A stretch of DNA of 64,000 nt. It comes from Streptomyces sp. A1277. GTDB taxonomy: Bacteria; Actinomycetota; Actinomycetes; Streptomycetales; Streptomycetaceae. Every line of letters begins with the position of its first letter. Positions within the stretch are counted from its first letter, which is position 1. Below the pieces are notes generated by a model. That model ran no database searches, was not told where the DNA came from, and saw only the letters and a program-made list of their open reading frames with translations. The DNA is taken from contig NZ_SSBI01000025.1 of NCBI RefSeq assembly GCF_004795015.1, positions 1 through 64,000 of the forward strand, read 5' to 3'. This document shows, piece after piece, positions 48,981-57,333 of this stretch. Both the position numbers and the translations under genes were made by a program.

Positions 48981-49967
48981 ATGCCGCCGCCGACCGGTCG
49001 CACCGCCCGACGCGCACTAGCCCAGCCGCTGCTGCCGCTGTTCGCAGCCCTGCCGCTGCTCGCCGCCCCGGCGGCGGCCGGAGCCGCCGAGAAGCCCGCC
49101 GTCCCCGCGTGGACGGCGAGCCCCTCGGCGCGCGGCTCCGGGCCGGCCGGAGCCCGGCCGTACTTCTATCTGGAGGGCCTGCCCGGCAGCGTCCTGAAGG
49201 ACCGGCTCTCGGTCACCAACCCGGGTACGAAGCCGGTCACCGTACGGCTGCGCGGCGCCGACGCGTACAACACCGGCGACGGCTCCTTCGCGGTACGCGG
49301 TACGCACGGCTCCACCGGCACCGGGACCTGGCTGCGGACGGCGCGCACCGAGGTGACCGTGCCCGCCCGTACCCGGGCCGACATCCCCGTCACCTTCACC
49401 GTGCCCGCCGACGCCCTGCCCGGCGACCACCCCGGCGCGGTCGTCGCCGAGAGCGGCGGCCGTTCGGCGGGCGTCCAGGTCCGGCTGCGGGTCGGCGGAC
49501 CGAGGCTCGCCGCGCTCAGCGTGGAGGACGTCGGCGTCGTCGGGCACGCCATCCGCTACACGCTGGTCAACCGGGGCAACACCGTCCTCGCACCGCGCCT
49601 GGCCGTCAGCGCGGACGGGCTCTTCGCCCACCTGCGGCGCGGCGCCCGCGCCCTGCCCGTGGAACTGCTGCCCGGGCAGCGGGCCCACCTCACCGAACCC
49701 TGGCCGGACGCTCCCGCGCTGGACTCCGCCACGCTGCGGCTGCGCGTCACGGCGGCGGGCGGCGCCCACGACGAGGCGACGGCCAGGGCGGTCTTCGTCC
49801 CCTGGGCGCCCGTCACCGGCGCGGCCCTGCTGCTCCTGGCCGCCGCCGCGTCGGCGTACGGCCTCCGGCGCAGGCGGCGGGCGGGTCCGCCGCCCGGGGG
49901 TCCGCCCCCGGATTCCCGGAAGCACACCGACGAGAGGCACTTGGTGAAGGCGGGAGCGCAGACGTGA
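48981..49967 (+). CDS. WxL-interacting-protein-like (DUF916-like) membrane-anchored protein
   Basis: A 328-residue protein: signal peptide 1-36, then an Ig-like domain beginning PYFYLEGLPGSVLKDRLSVTNPG with RLRGADAYNTGDGSF and VPARTRADIPVTFTVP, similar to the peptidoglycan-binding domain of WxL-interacting proteins (formerly DUF916). A second beta-rich domain (about 175-265), a C-terminal membrane helix (about 275-295) and a basic, Pro-rich cytoplasmic tail follow. It is likely held in the membrane facing outwards, as a receptor or scaffold for the cell-wall proteins encoded on either side. ATG 48981 follows AGGGAG. Confidence 0.75.
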   Translation: MPPPTGRTARRALAQPLLPLFAALPLLAAPAAAGAAEKPAVPAWTASPSARGSGPAGARPYFYLEGLPGSVLKDRLSVTNPGTKPVTVRLRGADAYNTGDGSFAVRGTHGSTGTGTWLRTARTEVTVPARTRADIPVTFTVPADALPGDHPGAVVAESGGRSAGVQVRLRVGGPRLAALSVEDVGVVGHAIRYTLVNRGNTVLAPRLAVSADGLFAHLRRGARALPVELLPGQRAHLTEPWPDAPALDSATLRLRVTAAGGAHDEATARAVFVPWAPVTGAALLLLAAAASAYGLRRRRRAGPPPGGPPPDSRKHTDERHLVKAGAQT

Positions 49968-51091
49968 CGGGAAGGACCGGACCCGCGACGCTCCGGGAGC
50001 GCACGGCGGCACTCCACGGACACGTCCTCGCCGCCGTACTGGCCGCGCTCCTGCCCCTACTGCTCCTGTCCGCCCCCGGCGCCCACGCCGACGGCCGGAG
50101 CGCGACCGCCCCGGAACCGGCCGTCACGCTCTCGGACAAGGAGGCCGGCAAGGGCGGTTCGATCACCGTCAAGGGCAGCGGCTGGCGGTCCGGAGCGCTG
50201 CTCATGCTGCTCGTCTGCGGGCAGTCCAGCCCCGCACGCGGCGTGATCGGCGGCACCAACTCCTGCGCCAACGCGGACGGCAGGGCGGTCACCACCGACA
50301 CGAAGGGCGCCTTCAGCACCAAGCTGCCCGTCTCCGAGCCGCCCGTGCCGTGCCCCTGCGTGGTGCACGTCGCCACGGTCACCGGGGAGGAGGCCCTGGC
50401 CGACGCGGTGTTCGTGGTCGCCGGGCACCCCGTCGCCGCGCTGCCGAAGCAGACGGGACAGGGCAGGCTCGCCGTGCTGGCCGCCACCCGCCTGGAGGGG
50501 GACGGCTCCCTCCTCACCTGGTTCGGCGCCCCGCCCGCCCGCCGCCTCGTGTTCACGGTCGGCAACATGGGCTCGGCGCCGGTCGAGAACCCCGTATTCC
50601 GGGTCGGCACCGCGCACGGCGTCTACGCCCCGCAGTGGGAGGAACGGCAGTGGCGCGGGACCGTCGAGCCCGGCCGCAAGGCCCGTATCGAACTGCCCGT
50701 CGAGCTGGCGGCGGGCGCCCACGGCGACTACCGGGTCTCCCTGAAGTACGGGACGAAGGTGCTCGCCGAGCAGCCGTGGGGCGTCGGCCGCCCGTGGGGC
50801 GTCACGCTCTTCTGGATCCTGCTCTGCCTCGTGGTGCCCGCCGCCCTCTTCCGTATCGGCATGGCGGTCGTCGACCGGGTACGGCCGCGCTCCGCGCAGA
50901 CCGCGTCCCGCAGGGGCCGGCGCGCCTCCCCGCTCGCCGGAGCGACCGCGAGGCTCCCGAGGCTGCGGCGCGCGCCCGTACCCACCGAACCGGTCCCCGG
51001 GGCGCGCGCCTCCGGCACGGCCGCGCTGCCCTGGTTCACCCCCGGATCCGCACCGTCAGAGCACAGCCCGACGACGAAGGGACATACGTGA
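49964..51091 (+). CDS. Membrane-anchored extracytoplasmic protein, Ig-like
   Basis: A 375-residue protein. A hydrophobic leader (about 20-43, ending AHA) is followed by a beta-rich domain with EAGKGGSITVKGSGWRSG and four cysteines (VCGQSS, NSCAN, PCPCVVH), reminiscent of neocarzinostatin/IPT-like folds. A second domain (about 175-270, RLVFTVGNMGSAPVENP) and a single membrane helix (about 277-298) come next, then a basic cytoplasmic tail. It has no sortase signal. GTG 49964 overlaps the upstream stop (GTGA) and its stop overlaps the next GTG. Confidence 0.7.
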   Translation: MTGRTGPATLRERTAALHGHVLAAVLAALLPLLLLSAPGAHADGRSATAPEPAVTLSDKEAGKGGSITVKGSGWRSGALLMLLVCGQSSPARGVIGGTNSCANADGRAVTTDTKGAFSTKLPVSEPPVPCPCVVHVATVTGEEALADAVFVVAGHPVAALPKQTGQGRLAVLAATRLEGDGSLLTWFGAPPARRLVFTVGNMGSAPVENPVFRVGTAHGVYAPQWEERQWRGTVEPGRKARIELPVELAAGAHGDYRVSLKYGTKVLAEQPWGVGRPWGVTLFWILLCLVVPAALFRIGMAVVDRVRPRSAQTASRRGRRASPLAGATARLPRLRRAPVPTEPVPGARASGTAALPWFTPGSAPSEHSPTTKGHT

Positions 51092-52515
51092 GTACGCAAC
51101 GCAGGACGGTCGCGGCGGGAGTCGCGATGATGATCGGCGGGGCGGGCATGCTGCTGGCCGCGAGCCCGGCCCAGGCCGCCGACATCTCGTACAAGACGGA
51201 GTGCGTACCCCCGGCCATCTCCGGACTGCCGGCCGTACAGGGCACCACGCAGGTCCAGCTGACCGCGCCCGCCGAGGCCAAGGTCGGGGACACCGTCGAG
51301 GTCGTGTGGAAGACGGTCCAGGCCGCCTCCAGCAATCCCGGCGTCCTCGATCTCGACAAGGACACCGTCAAGCCGACCGGCACCGTCAAGCTGGGCGGGG
51401 CCGCCACCGGCGACCTGAAGATGGAAGGGCCCCGGCAGAACCCGGCGATCCCCAAGAACAGTCCGATGATCCTGCCGGACATGAAGGGCTCGCTGAAGCT
51501 GGAGAAGGCGGGCGAGCTGACGCTGACGCCGGACGCGTACAGCATCAACGTCTCCAAGCCGATCTCCACCGACACCAAATGCACCCCCAAGGAGACGGTC
51601 CGGCCGGGCGCGACGATCAAGGTCACGGACGGCGGCACGGGCACGACCACGGGCGGCACGACGGCCGGTGGCACGACGGCCGGTGGCACGACCGCCGGTG
51701 GTACGACCGCCGGTGGTACGACGACAGCGGGCGGGACGACCGCCGGTGGTGACGCCGGCGGTCCAACGTCCGGCGGCACAACGTCCGGCGGTTCAACATC
51801 CGGGGGTACAACTTCAGGTAGTACCGCTTCAGGTGGTACGACTTCCGGCGGCAGCGGCGGTACCACCGACTTCCCCGGCAAGGAGGTCGCCGTCGACTTC
51901 GCCTGCAAGTCGCCCGGACCCGCCTCCATCGCCTCCAAGGTGACGATCAACGCCAAGAAGAACGGAGGCAGCTACGGGCTGACGGTCAAGACGGCCAAGG
52001 GCGTGATGGACAGCCCGGCCGCCCTGCCCGCCGGCGCGCTCAAGCCGTCCATGCAGATCGTCGTCGGCGGCGCCGACAAGGGCTCCGTGACCGTCACCGG
52101 GCCGGGCAACGCCAAGCCCCTGGAGACGGGCAAGCCGGTCGACCTGCCGGACATGACGGGCACCTACAAGCCCGGCGCGTCCGGCTCGTCCACGCTCACC
52201 CCCGGCGCCCTGACGATCGACGTCACCCTCGGCGGCGCGAAGATCAACATCCCGTGCACGGTCACGGGCACGCCGAAGGCATCGCTCACCCTCGACACCA
52301 CCGCCCAGGAGGGCGGCGCGTCCGGCGGTGGCTCCACCGGCTCGGGCGGAGCGGCGGCGGCCGGCGGCACGGCGTCGGGCGGCGGGCTCGCGGCCACCGG
52401 GGCCGACGACCACGGCGCCCTGCGCGCGCTCGGCCTGGTCGCCGGCACGGCGATCCTGCTGGGCGGCGCGGTGTTCACGTTCACCCCGTGGCGCCGGCTG
52501 CGCGCCGGACGCTGA
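51088..52515 (+). CDS. Sortase-anchored surface protein with two two-cysteine domains (LAATG)
   Basis: A 475-residue secreted protein. Signal peptide 1-30 (AQA). Domain 1 about 31-175 (cysteines 39 and 165), a Gly/Thr/Ser-rich linker about 182-262 made of near-identical TTAGG and TSGG repeats, then domain 2 about 263-400 (cysteines 273 and 390) with GGADKGSVTVTGP and MTGTYKPGASG. LAATG at 434-438 followed by a helix and basic end is a LAXTG-type (class E) sortase signal. Domains 1 and 2 match the domain at 48233. Starts at GTG 51088 overlapping the upstream stop (GTGA). Confidence 0.83.
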   Translation: MSTQRRTVAAGVAMMIGGAGMLLAASPAQAADISYKTECVPPAISGLPAVQGTTQVQLTAPAEAKVGDTVEVVWKTVQAASSNPGVLDLDKDTVKPTGTVKLGGAATGDLKMEGPRQNPAIPKNSPMILPDMKGSLKLEKAGELTLTPDAYSINVSKPISTDTKCTPKETVRPGATIKVTDGGTGTTTGGTTAGGTTAGGTTAGGTTAGGTTTAGGTTAGGDAGGPTSGGTTSGGSTSGGTTSGSTASGGTTSGGSGGTTDFPGKEVAVDFACKSPGPASIASKVTINAKKNGGSYGLTVKTAKGVMDSPAALPAGALKPSMQIVVGGADKGSVTVTGPGNAKPLETGKPVDLPDMTGTYKPGASGSSTLTPGALTIDVTLGGAKINIPCTVTGTPKASLTLDTTAQEGGASGGGSTGSGGAAAAGGTASGGGLAATGADDHGALRALGLVAGTAILLGGAVFTFTPWRRLRAGR

Positions 52516-52538
52516 GCCGGACCCGTACGGCACACGGA

Positions 52539-52576
52539 AAGGGCCGCCGCACCGTTCCCACGGTGCGGCGGCCCTT
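52539..52576. terminator. Bidirectional terminator between the surface operon and the POT gene
   Basis: AAGGGCCGCCGCACCGT (52539-52555) pairs perfectly with 52560-52576 (17 bp, loop TCCC). Confidence 0.92.
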
Positions 52577-52591
52577 CGCGCGGCTGTGCGG

Positions 52592-54088
52592 TCAGTGCAC
52601 GTCGCCCATGTGCTGGGAGACCTTCTTGCGGTACATCCAGATGCCGACACCGGCGATGACGGCCAGGACCACCTCGAAGGCGACGGACCCGGTGTTGTCC
52701 AGGTCGATGCCGATCTGCTTGGAGGTGAGGAGGCCGGTCACGGAGTCGCCGGCGGTGACGGCGAGGAACCAGACACCCATCATCTGGGAGCTGTACTTCG
52801 CCGGGGCCATCTTCGTGGTGACCGACAGGCCGACCGGGGAGAGGCAGAGCTCGGCGACCGTCTGGATGAAGTAGATCGCCACCAGCCACATCGGGCTGAC
52901 CTTGCCGCCGTTGGCGGCGGTGTCGATCAGCGGGATCAGGAACACGGCGAAGGAGACACCGATCAGCACGAGGCTGGAGGCGAACTTGACGGCGGTGCTC
53001 GGCTCCTTGCCGCGCTTGTTCAGCCACAGCCACCCCGAGGCGAGCACGGGGGCCAGTGCCATGACGAAGATCGGGTTCAGCGACTGGTACCAGGACGTCG
53101 GGAAGTGGAACCCGAGCAGGGTGTTCGTCGTGGAGTGCTCGCCGAAGATCGACAGGGTCGAGCCGTTCTGGTCGTAGATCATCCAGAAGACGGCGGCGAC
53201 CACGAAGAACCAGATGTAGCCCGACAGCTTGGACTGCTCGGTGCCCGTCAGCTCCTTGTCGCGCTTCATGCGGACCAGGACGGCGACCGGGATGATCAGT
53301 CCGGCCAGGGTGATCGGCAGGACGCCCCAGTCGACGAAGTTGCCGGTGACGCCGAGCAGGCCGTAGAAGGCGACCGCGACGATCAGCCAGATCAGGCCCT
53401 TGCGCAGGGCGGAGCTCTTCTCCTGCTCCGTGGCCGGGGTGGCGACGACGTCGCTCTCCGGGCTCAGGTGGCGGGTGCCGAGCAGGAACTGGGCGAGGCC
53501 CAGGGCCATGCCGACCGCGGCCAGCGCGAAGCCGAAGTGCCAGTTGACGTTCTCGCCGACGGTGCCGATGGACAGCGGGGCGAGGAAGGCGCCGACGTTG
53601 ATGCCGATGTAGAAGAGCGTGAAGCCGCCGTCCCGGCGCGGGTCCTCGGGGCCCTTGTAGAGGTGGCCGACCATCGTGGAGATGTTGGCCTTCAGCAGCC
53701 CCGAGCCGAGCGCGACGAGGGCCAGACCCGCGAAGAAGGTAGCCGAGTTGGGCACCGCGAGCGTGATGTGGCCGAGGATGACGACGGCGCCGCCGACGGC
53801 GACCGTCTTGCGCGGCCCCCAGAAGCGGTCGGCCATCCAGCCGCCGGGCATGGCGAGCAGGTAGACCATCGCCATGTAGGCCGAGTAGATCGTCGTGGCC
53901 GTGGTGGCGTTCATGTGCATGCCGCCGGGCGCGATCAGGTACAGCGGGAGCAGTGCCTTCATGCCGTAGAAGCTGTAGCGCTCCCACATCTCGGTCATGA
54001 AGAGCGTGGCCAGGCCCCGGGGGTGGCCGAAGAAGGTCTTCTCGCCACCAGCGGTGCTCGACGGGTCCTTCGTCAGGCTGGACGCCAT
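52592..54088 (-). CDS. POT/PTR2 family proton-dependent oligopeptide transporter
   Basis: A 498-residue membrane protein with about 14 helices. Family motifs: FMTEMWERYSFYGMKALLPL (helix 1, the ExxERFxYYG signature), GGWMADRFWGPRKTV (the MFS loop), GSGLLKANISTMVG and FTLFYIGINVGAFLAPL (the PTR2 signature). It imports di- and tripeptides with protons. ATG 54088 follows an AGGATC spacer, which is weak. It stands alone, transcribed away from the two-component pair. Confidence 0.92.
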   Translation of the reverse strand: MASSLTKDPSSTAGGEKTFFGHPRGLATLFMTEMWERYSFYGMKALLPLYLIAPGGMHMNATTATTIYSAYMAMVYLLAMPGGWMADRFWGPRKTVAVGGAVVILGHITLAVPNSATFFAGLALVALGSGLLKANISTMVGHLYKGPEDPRRDGGFTLFYIGINVGAFLAPLSIGTVGENVNWHFGFALAAVGMALGLAQFLLGTRHLSPESDVVATPATEQEKSSALRKGLIWLIVAVAFYGLLGVTGNFVDWGVLPITLAGLIIPVAVLVRMKRDKELTGTEQSKLSGYIWFFVVAAVFWMIYDQNGSTLSIFGEHSTTNTLLGFHFPTSWYQSLNPIFVMALAPVLASGWLWLNKRGKEPSTAVKFASSLVLIGVSFAVFLIPLIDTAANGGKVSPMWLVAIYFIQTVAELCLSPVGLSVTTKMAPAKYSSQMMGVWFLAVTAGDSVTGLLTSKQIGIDLDNTGSVAFEVVLAVIAGVGIWMYRKKVSQHMGDVH

Positions 54089-54510
54089 GATCGATCCTTG
54101 TGTGCTCGGGACGCGACGCCTCAAGGAGGCGGTACGCGCCCGGTGGGGGGAGGCCGGCACCGACGCGGGTACGCCCACCGCGACGGGATCCACGCCCGGG
54201 ACGCCTTCATCGGCGTCCGGGCCCGGCCCACAGGTCATTCACTGAAACTTCCGGGCCGGCGGGTACCGGCCCCGCACACAAAAGAGACCCTTGGCGCTCA
54301 GAGCTGCCCAAAGGTCCTTGAGTAGTGCATCAGGCGTCGAGACACCATACGACACGACAGAGCCCGATATGGAAGGACTTGAGAGATGGATCACAGGTCC
54401 AGGTGCAACCACAGTCACACATTCGAAGGTCCCCCCGGTAACGGGGCGCAGACCCGCAGGGCTCTTGGATCACCTCCCTCCCCGTCCGTCGCGCGGACTA
54501 CCATCAGTGC
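54089..54510. other. Divergent intergenic region between the POT gene and the response regulator
   Basis: No gene is supported. A GC-rich imperfect hairpin CCCGGGACGCC/GGCGTCCGGG (54194-54204, 54212-54221) lies in the minus-strand leader of the transporter gene. The central part (54300-54400) is AT-richer, with TATGGT on the minus strand near 54345 as a possible -10 element. Promoters for both genes presumably lie here. Confidence 0.4.
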
Positions 54511-55188
54511 ATGACCCGTGTACTGCTCGCCGAGGACGACGCATCCATCTCGGAGCCGCTGGCCCGCGCCCTTCGGCGGGAGGGTTACGAGGTCGAGGTG
54601 CGGGAAGACGGTCCGACCGCTCTCGACGCCGGCCTCCAGGGCGGCATCGACCTGGTCGTGCTCGACCTGGGGCTGCCCGGGATGGACGGCCTCGAAGTCG
54701 CTCGCAGGCTCCGTGCCGAGGGTCACACCGTGCCGGTCCTGGTGCTGACCGCCCGCGCCGACGAGGTGGACACGGTCGTCGGGCTCGACGCGGGCGCCGA
54801 CGACTACGTCACCAAGCCCTTCCGCCTCGCCGAACTCCTCGCCCGGGTCCGGGCCCTGCTGCGGCGCGGCGCCACCGAGCCCGCCCCGCAGCCCGCCACC
54901 CACGGCGTGCGCATCGACGTCGAGTCGCACCGCGCCTGGATGGGCGACGAGGAACTGCAGCTCACCGCCAAGGAGTTCGACCTGCTCCGGGTCCTCGTGC
55001 GCGACGCGGGCCGGGTCGTCACCCGCGACCAGTTGATGCGCGAGGTCTGGGACACCACCTGGTGGTCCTCGACCAAGACCCTCGACATGCACATCTCCTG
55101 GCTCCGCAAGAAACTCGGCGACGACGCCGCCAACCCGCGCTACATCGCCACGGTCCGGGGCGTCGGCTTCCGCTTCGAGAAGAGCTGA
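54511..55188 (+). CDS. OmpR-family response regulator
   Basis: A 225-residue regulator: receiver domain 1-118 with acidic pocket at 9-10, phospho-acceptor Asp52 (VLDLGLPG), threonine in VLTAR and Lys102 (YVTKPF); then a winged-helix DNA-binding domain (about 130-225, LTAKEFDLLRVLVRDAGRVVTR and RYIATVRGVGFRFE). Partner of the histidine kinase at 55300. The last 13 codons and stop are duplicated just downstream. Confidence 0.93.
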   Translation: MTRVLLAEDDASISEPLARALRREGYEVEVREDGPTALDAGLQGGIDLVVLDLGLPGMDGLEVARRLRAEGHTVPVLVLTARADEVDTVVGLDAGADDYVTKPFRLAELLARVRALLRRGATEPAPQPATHGVRIDVESHRAWMGDEELQLTAKEFDLLRVLVRDAGRVVTRDQLMREVWDTTWWSSTKTLDMHISWLRKKLGDDAANPRYIATVRGVGFRFEKS

Positions 55189-55241
55189 CACACACACGGT
55201 CCGGGGCGTCGGCTTCCGCTTCGAGAAGAGCTGACACACAC
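55150..55241 (+). repeat. 46-bp tandem duplication of the response-regulator 3' end
   Basis: Bases 55150-55195 are repeated exactly at 55196-55241; each unit ends with the stop codon TGA and CACACAC. The unit contains the last 13 codons of the regulator. The protein is unchanged because the first stop ends it. Confidence 0.95.
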
Positions 55242-55299
55242 ACGCGCCGGGGCGATCGCGCTCCACGCCATCCGCACGAGCTGACGTACAGAAGCAGGC

Positions 55300-56565
55300 A
55301 TGCGCCGACGACTGATCAACTCCACCCTCGCCGTCGTGCTCGTGGTGATCGCCGTCTTCGGCGTCTCCCTCGTCATCGTCGAGACCCGCACCATCAGCAA
55401 CAGCGCCCAGGAGAGCGTCGACTCCGAGGCGCTGCGGCTGATCAGCGTCATCGAGAGCCGGCTCCTGGGCGCCGAGCGGATCAACCCCGGGGTGCTCGCC
55501 GAGCAGGTCGACGACGATCGGTACGCCCTGGTGAAGATGGACGGCCGCGCCCCCATCGAGGTCGGCGAGCGCCCCAGCGGCAGCGTGATCACCGCGACGG
55601 AGACGGGCGAGCACGGCGAGAAGGTCACCATCGAGGAGTCCCGCTCCGCCGTCACCCGCGAGGTCGGCCGCACGCTGATGATCATCGGGGCGGTGGCGCT
55701 GCTCGCCATCGTCTCGGCCGTCCTGCTCGCCGTACGCCAGGCCAACCGGCTGGCCTCGCCCCTCACCGACCTCGCCGAGACCGCCGAGCGCCTGGGCTCC
55801 GGCGACCCCCGCCCGCGCCACCGGCGGTACGGGGTGCCCGAGCTGGACCGCGTCGCGGACGTCCTCGACGCCTCCGCCGAGCGGATCGCCCGGATGCTCA
55901 CCGCGGAGCGCCGGCTCGCCGCCGACGCCTCCCACCAGCTCCGTACGCCGCTCACCGCCCTGTCCATGCGGATCGAGGAGATCTCGCTCACCGACGACCC
56001 GGAGACCGTGAAGGAGGAGGCGCACATCGCCCTCACCCAGGTCGAGCGGCTCACCGACGTGGTGGAGCGGCTGCTGACCAACGCCCGCGACCCCCGGACG
56101 GGCTCCGCGGTCGTCTTCGACCTGGACGAGGTCGTCAAGCAGCAGATCGAGGAGTGGCGCCCCGCCTACCGAAACGAGGGCCGCGCCATCGTCTGCTCCG
56201 GCAAGCAGGGGCTGAGCGCGGTCGGCACCCCGGGCGCGGTCGCCCAGGTCCTGGCCGCGCTGATCGAGAACTCGCTCATGCACGGCGGCGGCACGGTCGC
56301 CCTGCGTACGAGGGTCACCGGCAACCAGGCGGTGATCGAGGTGACGGACGAGGGCCACGGGGTCCCCGCCGACCTGGGCGCCCGGATCTTCGAGCGGACC
56401 ATCAGCGGCCGCAACTCCACGGGCATCGGCCTCGCGGTCGCCCGCGACCTCGCGGAGGCGGACGGCGGCCGGCTGGAACTGCTCCAGCAGCAGCCCCCGG
56501 TCTTCGCCCTGTTCCTCAGCCGGATGGCCCAGCCGAGGGAGGAACCGGAACGCCCGGTGCGGTAG
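55300..56565 (+). CDS. Sensor histidine kinase
   Basis: A 421-residue membrane kinase: two membrane helices (about 8-28 and 125-146) flanking an extracytoplasmic loop of about 95 residues, HAMP (about 147-200), HisKA with phospho-acceptor His212 in ASHQLRTPL, and HATPase_c with N-box LIENSLMHGGG, G1 DEGHGVP and G2 GIGLAVARDL. The input signal is unknown; the loop has no recognised ligand motif. It follows its response regulator and ends in convergence with a GtrA gene. Confidence 0.92.
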   Translation: MRRRLINSTLAVVLVVIAVFGVSLVIVETRTISNSAQESVDSEALRLISVIESRLLGAERINPGVLAEQVDDDRYALVKMDGRAPIEVGERPSGSVITATETGEHGEKVTIEESRSAVTREVGRTLMIIGAVALLAIVSAVLLAVRQANRLASPLTDLAETAERLGSGDPRPRHRRYGVPELDRVADVLDASAERIARMLTAERRLAADASHQLRTPLTALSMRIEEISLTDDPETVKEEAHIALTQVERLTDVVERLLTNARDPRTGSAVVFDLDEVVKQQIEEWRPAYRNEGRAIVCSGKQGLSAVGTPGAVAQVLAALIENSLMHGGGTVALRTRVTGNQAVIEVTDEGHGVPADLGARIFERTISGRNSTGIGLAVARDLAEADGGRLELLQQQPPVFALFLSRMAQPREEPERPVR

Positions 56566-56594
56566 ACCGGGACGGCGAAACCAAGCCCGTATCA

Positions 56595-56616
56595 AGCCCG
56601 TCCGGCGATTGGGGAC
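56595..56616 (+). repeat. Dispersed 22-bp repeat, copy 2
   Basis: Begins AGCCCGTCCGGCGATTGGGG and matches the copy at 37450-37471 (opposite strand) in 21 of 22 bases; also 30 bases beyond a plus-strand stop and before a convergent gene. Confidence 0.8.
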
Positions 56617-56643
56617 AAAAGCGCCCACCCGGACGCCCCGGTC

Positions 56644-57219
56644 CTACCGACGAGCCGGATCCACCTCCACCCGCACCGCGGGAGCGGGCACGCTCACGAT
56701 GGCCTCTTTGTCGGACGCGGCCTCCGAAGGCGCGGGAAGCGCCTTGAAGACCCACGTCCGGTAGGACCAGAAGCGGAACAGCGTCGCGACACCGATCCCG
56801 ACGATCTTGAAGACGTTGCTCTGGACCGGGGTGTCCCAGCCGAACCCGTACGTCGCCACGTACAGCACCCCGGTCTCGATGACCGCGCCCGCCGCGCTGA
56901 ACAGCAGGAACAGCGTCAGCTCCCGGGTGCGGCCGGACTTGTCGCGGTCGCGGTAGGTCCAGTGGCGGAAGCCCACGTAGTTGAACAGGATCGCGACGAA
57001 CGTGGCGAGCAGGCCCGCGCGCACCGTGGGGATGTCCGTGTAGCGCCACAGCAGGTTGGACACGGCGATGTTGACCACCAGGCCGACCGCGCCGACCACG
57101 CCGAACTTGGCGACCTCCCGGGCCAGCAGCTCCAGCCGGGCCCGCAGTGCGCCTCGTTCGCTCATGTGATCGCTCAGCCCGTCCGTAGGTTCCGCTCCGT
57201 GTTCCGTCAACCCGGCCAT
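56644..57219 (-). CDS. GtrA family membrane protein
   Basis: A 191-residue protein (start ATG 57219; ATG 57165 is a shorter alternative) with four membrane helices (about 40-60, 65-85, 100-122, 132-155) in the GtrA pattern EVAKFGVVGAVGLVVNIAVSN and FRHWTYRDRDKSGRTREL, and a longer basic/acidic C-terminus. It is thought to aid flipping of polyprenyl-linked sugars. It is divergent from purK, as in other Streptomyces. Confidence 0.85.
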   Translation of the reverse strand: MAGLTEHGAEPTDGLSDHMSERGALRARLELLAREVAKFGVVGAVGLVVNIAVSNLLWRYTDIPTVRAGLLATFVAILFNYVGFRHWTYRDRDKSGRTRELTLFLLFSAAGAVIETGVLYVATYGFGWDTPVQSNVFKIVGIGVATLFRFWSYRTWVFKALPAPSEAASDKEAIVSVPAPAVRVEVDPARR

Positions 57220-57333
57220 GCTAACCAGGACACCCGGCGGACGCCTGTGCGTTCCGGTGCGGGTGTGGCGGGTCCGTGACGGCCCGGGCCCCCGCCCCGG
57301 GCCGCGCCCCGGCCGTGCGGATACCCTGGAGGC

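Noticed and set aside
54300..54420. T-box or peptide-sensing leader for the POT transporter
   Set aside because: No T-box core sequence or convincing set of alternative stems was found.
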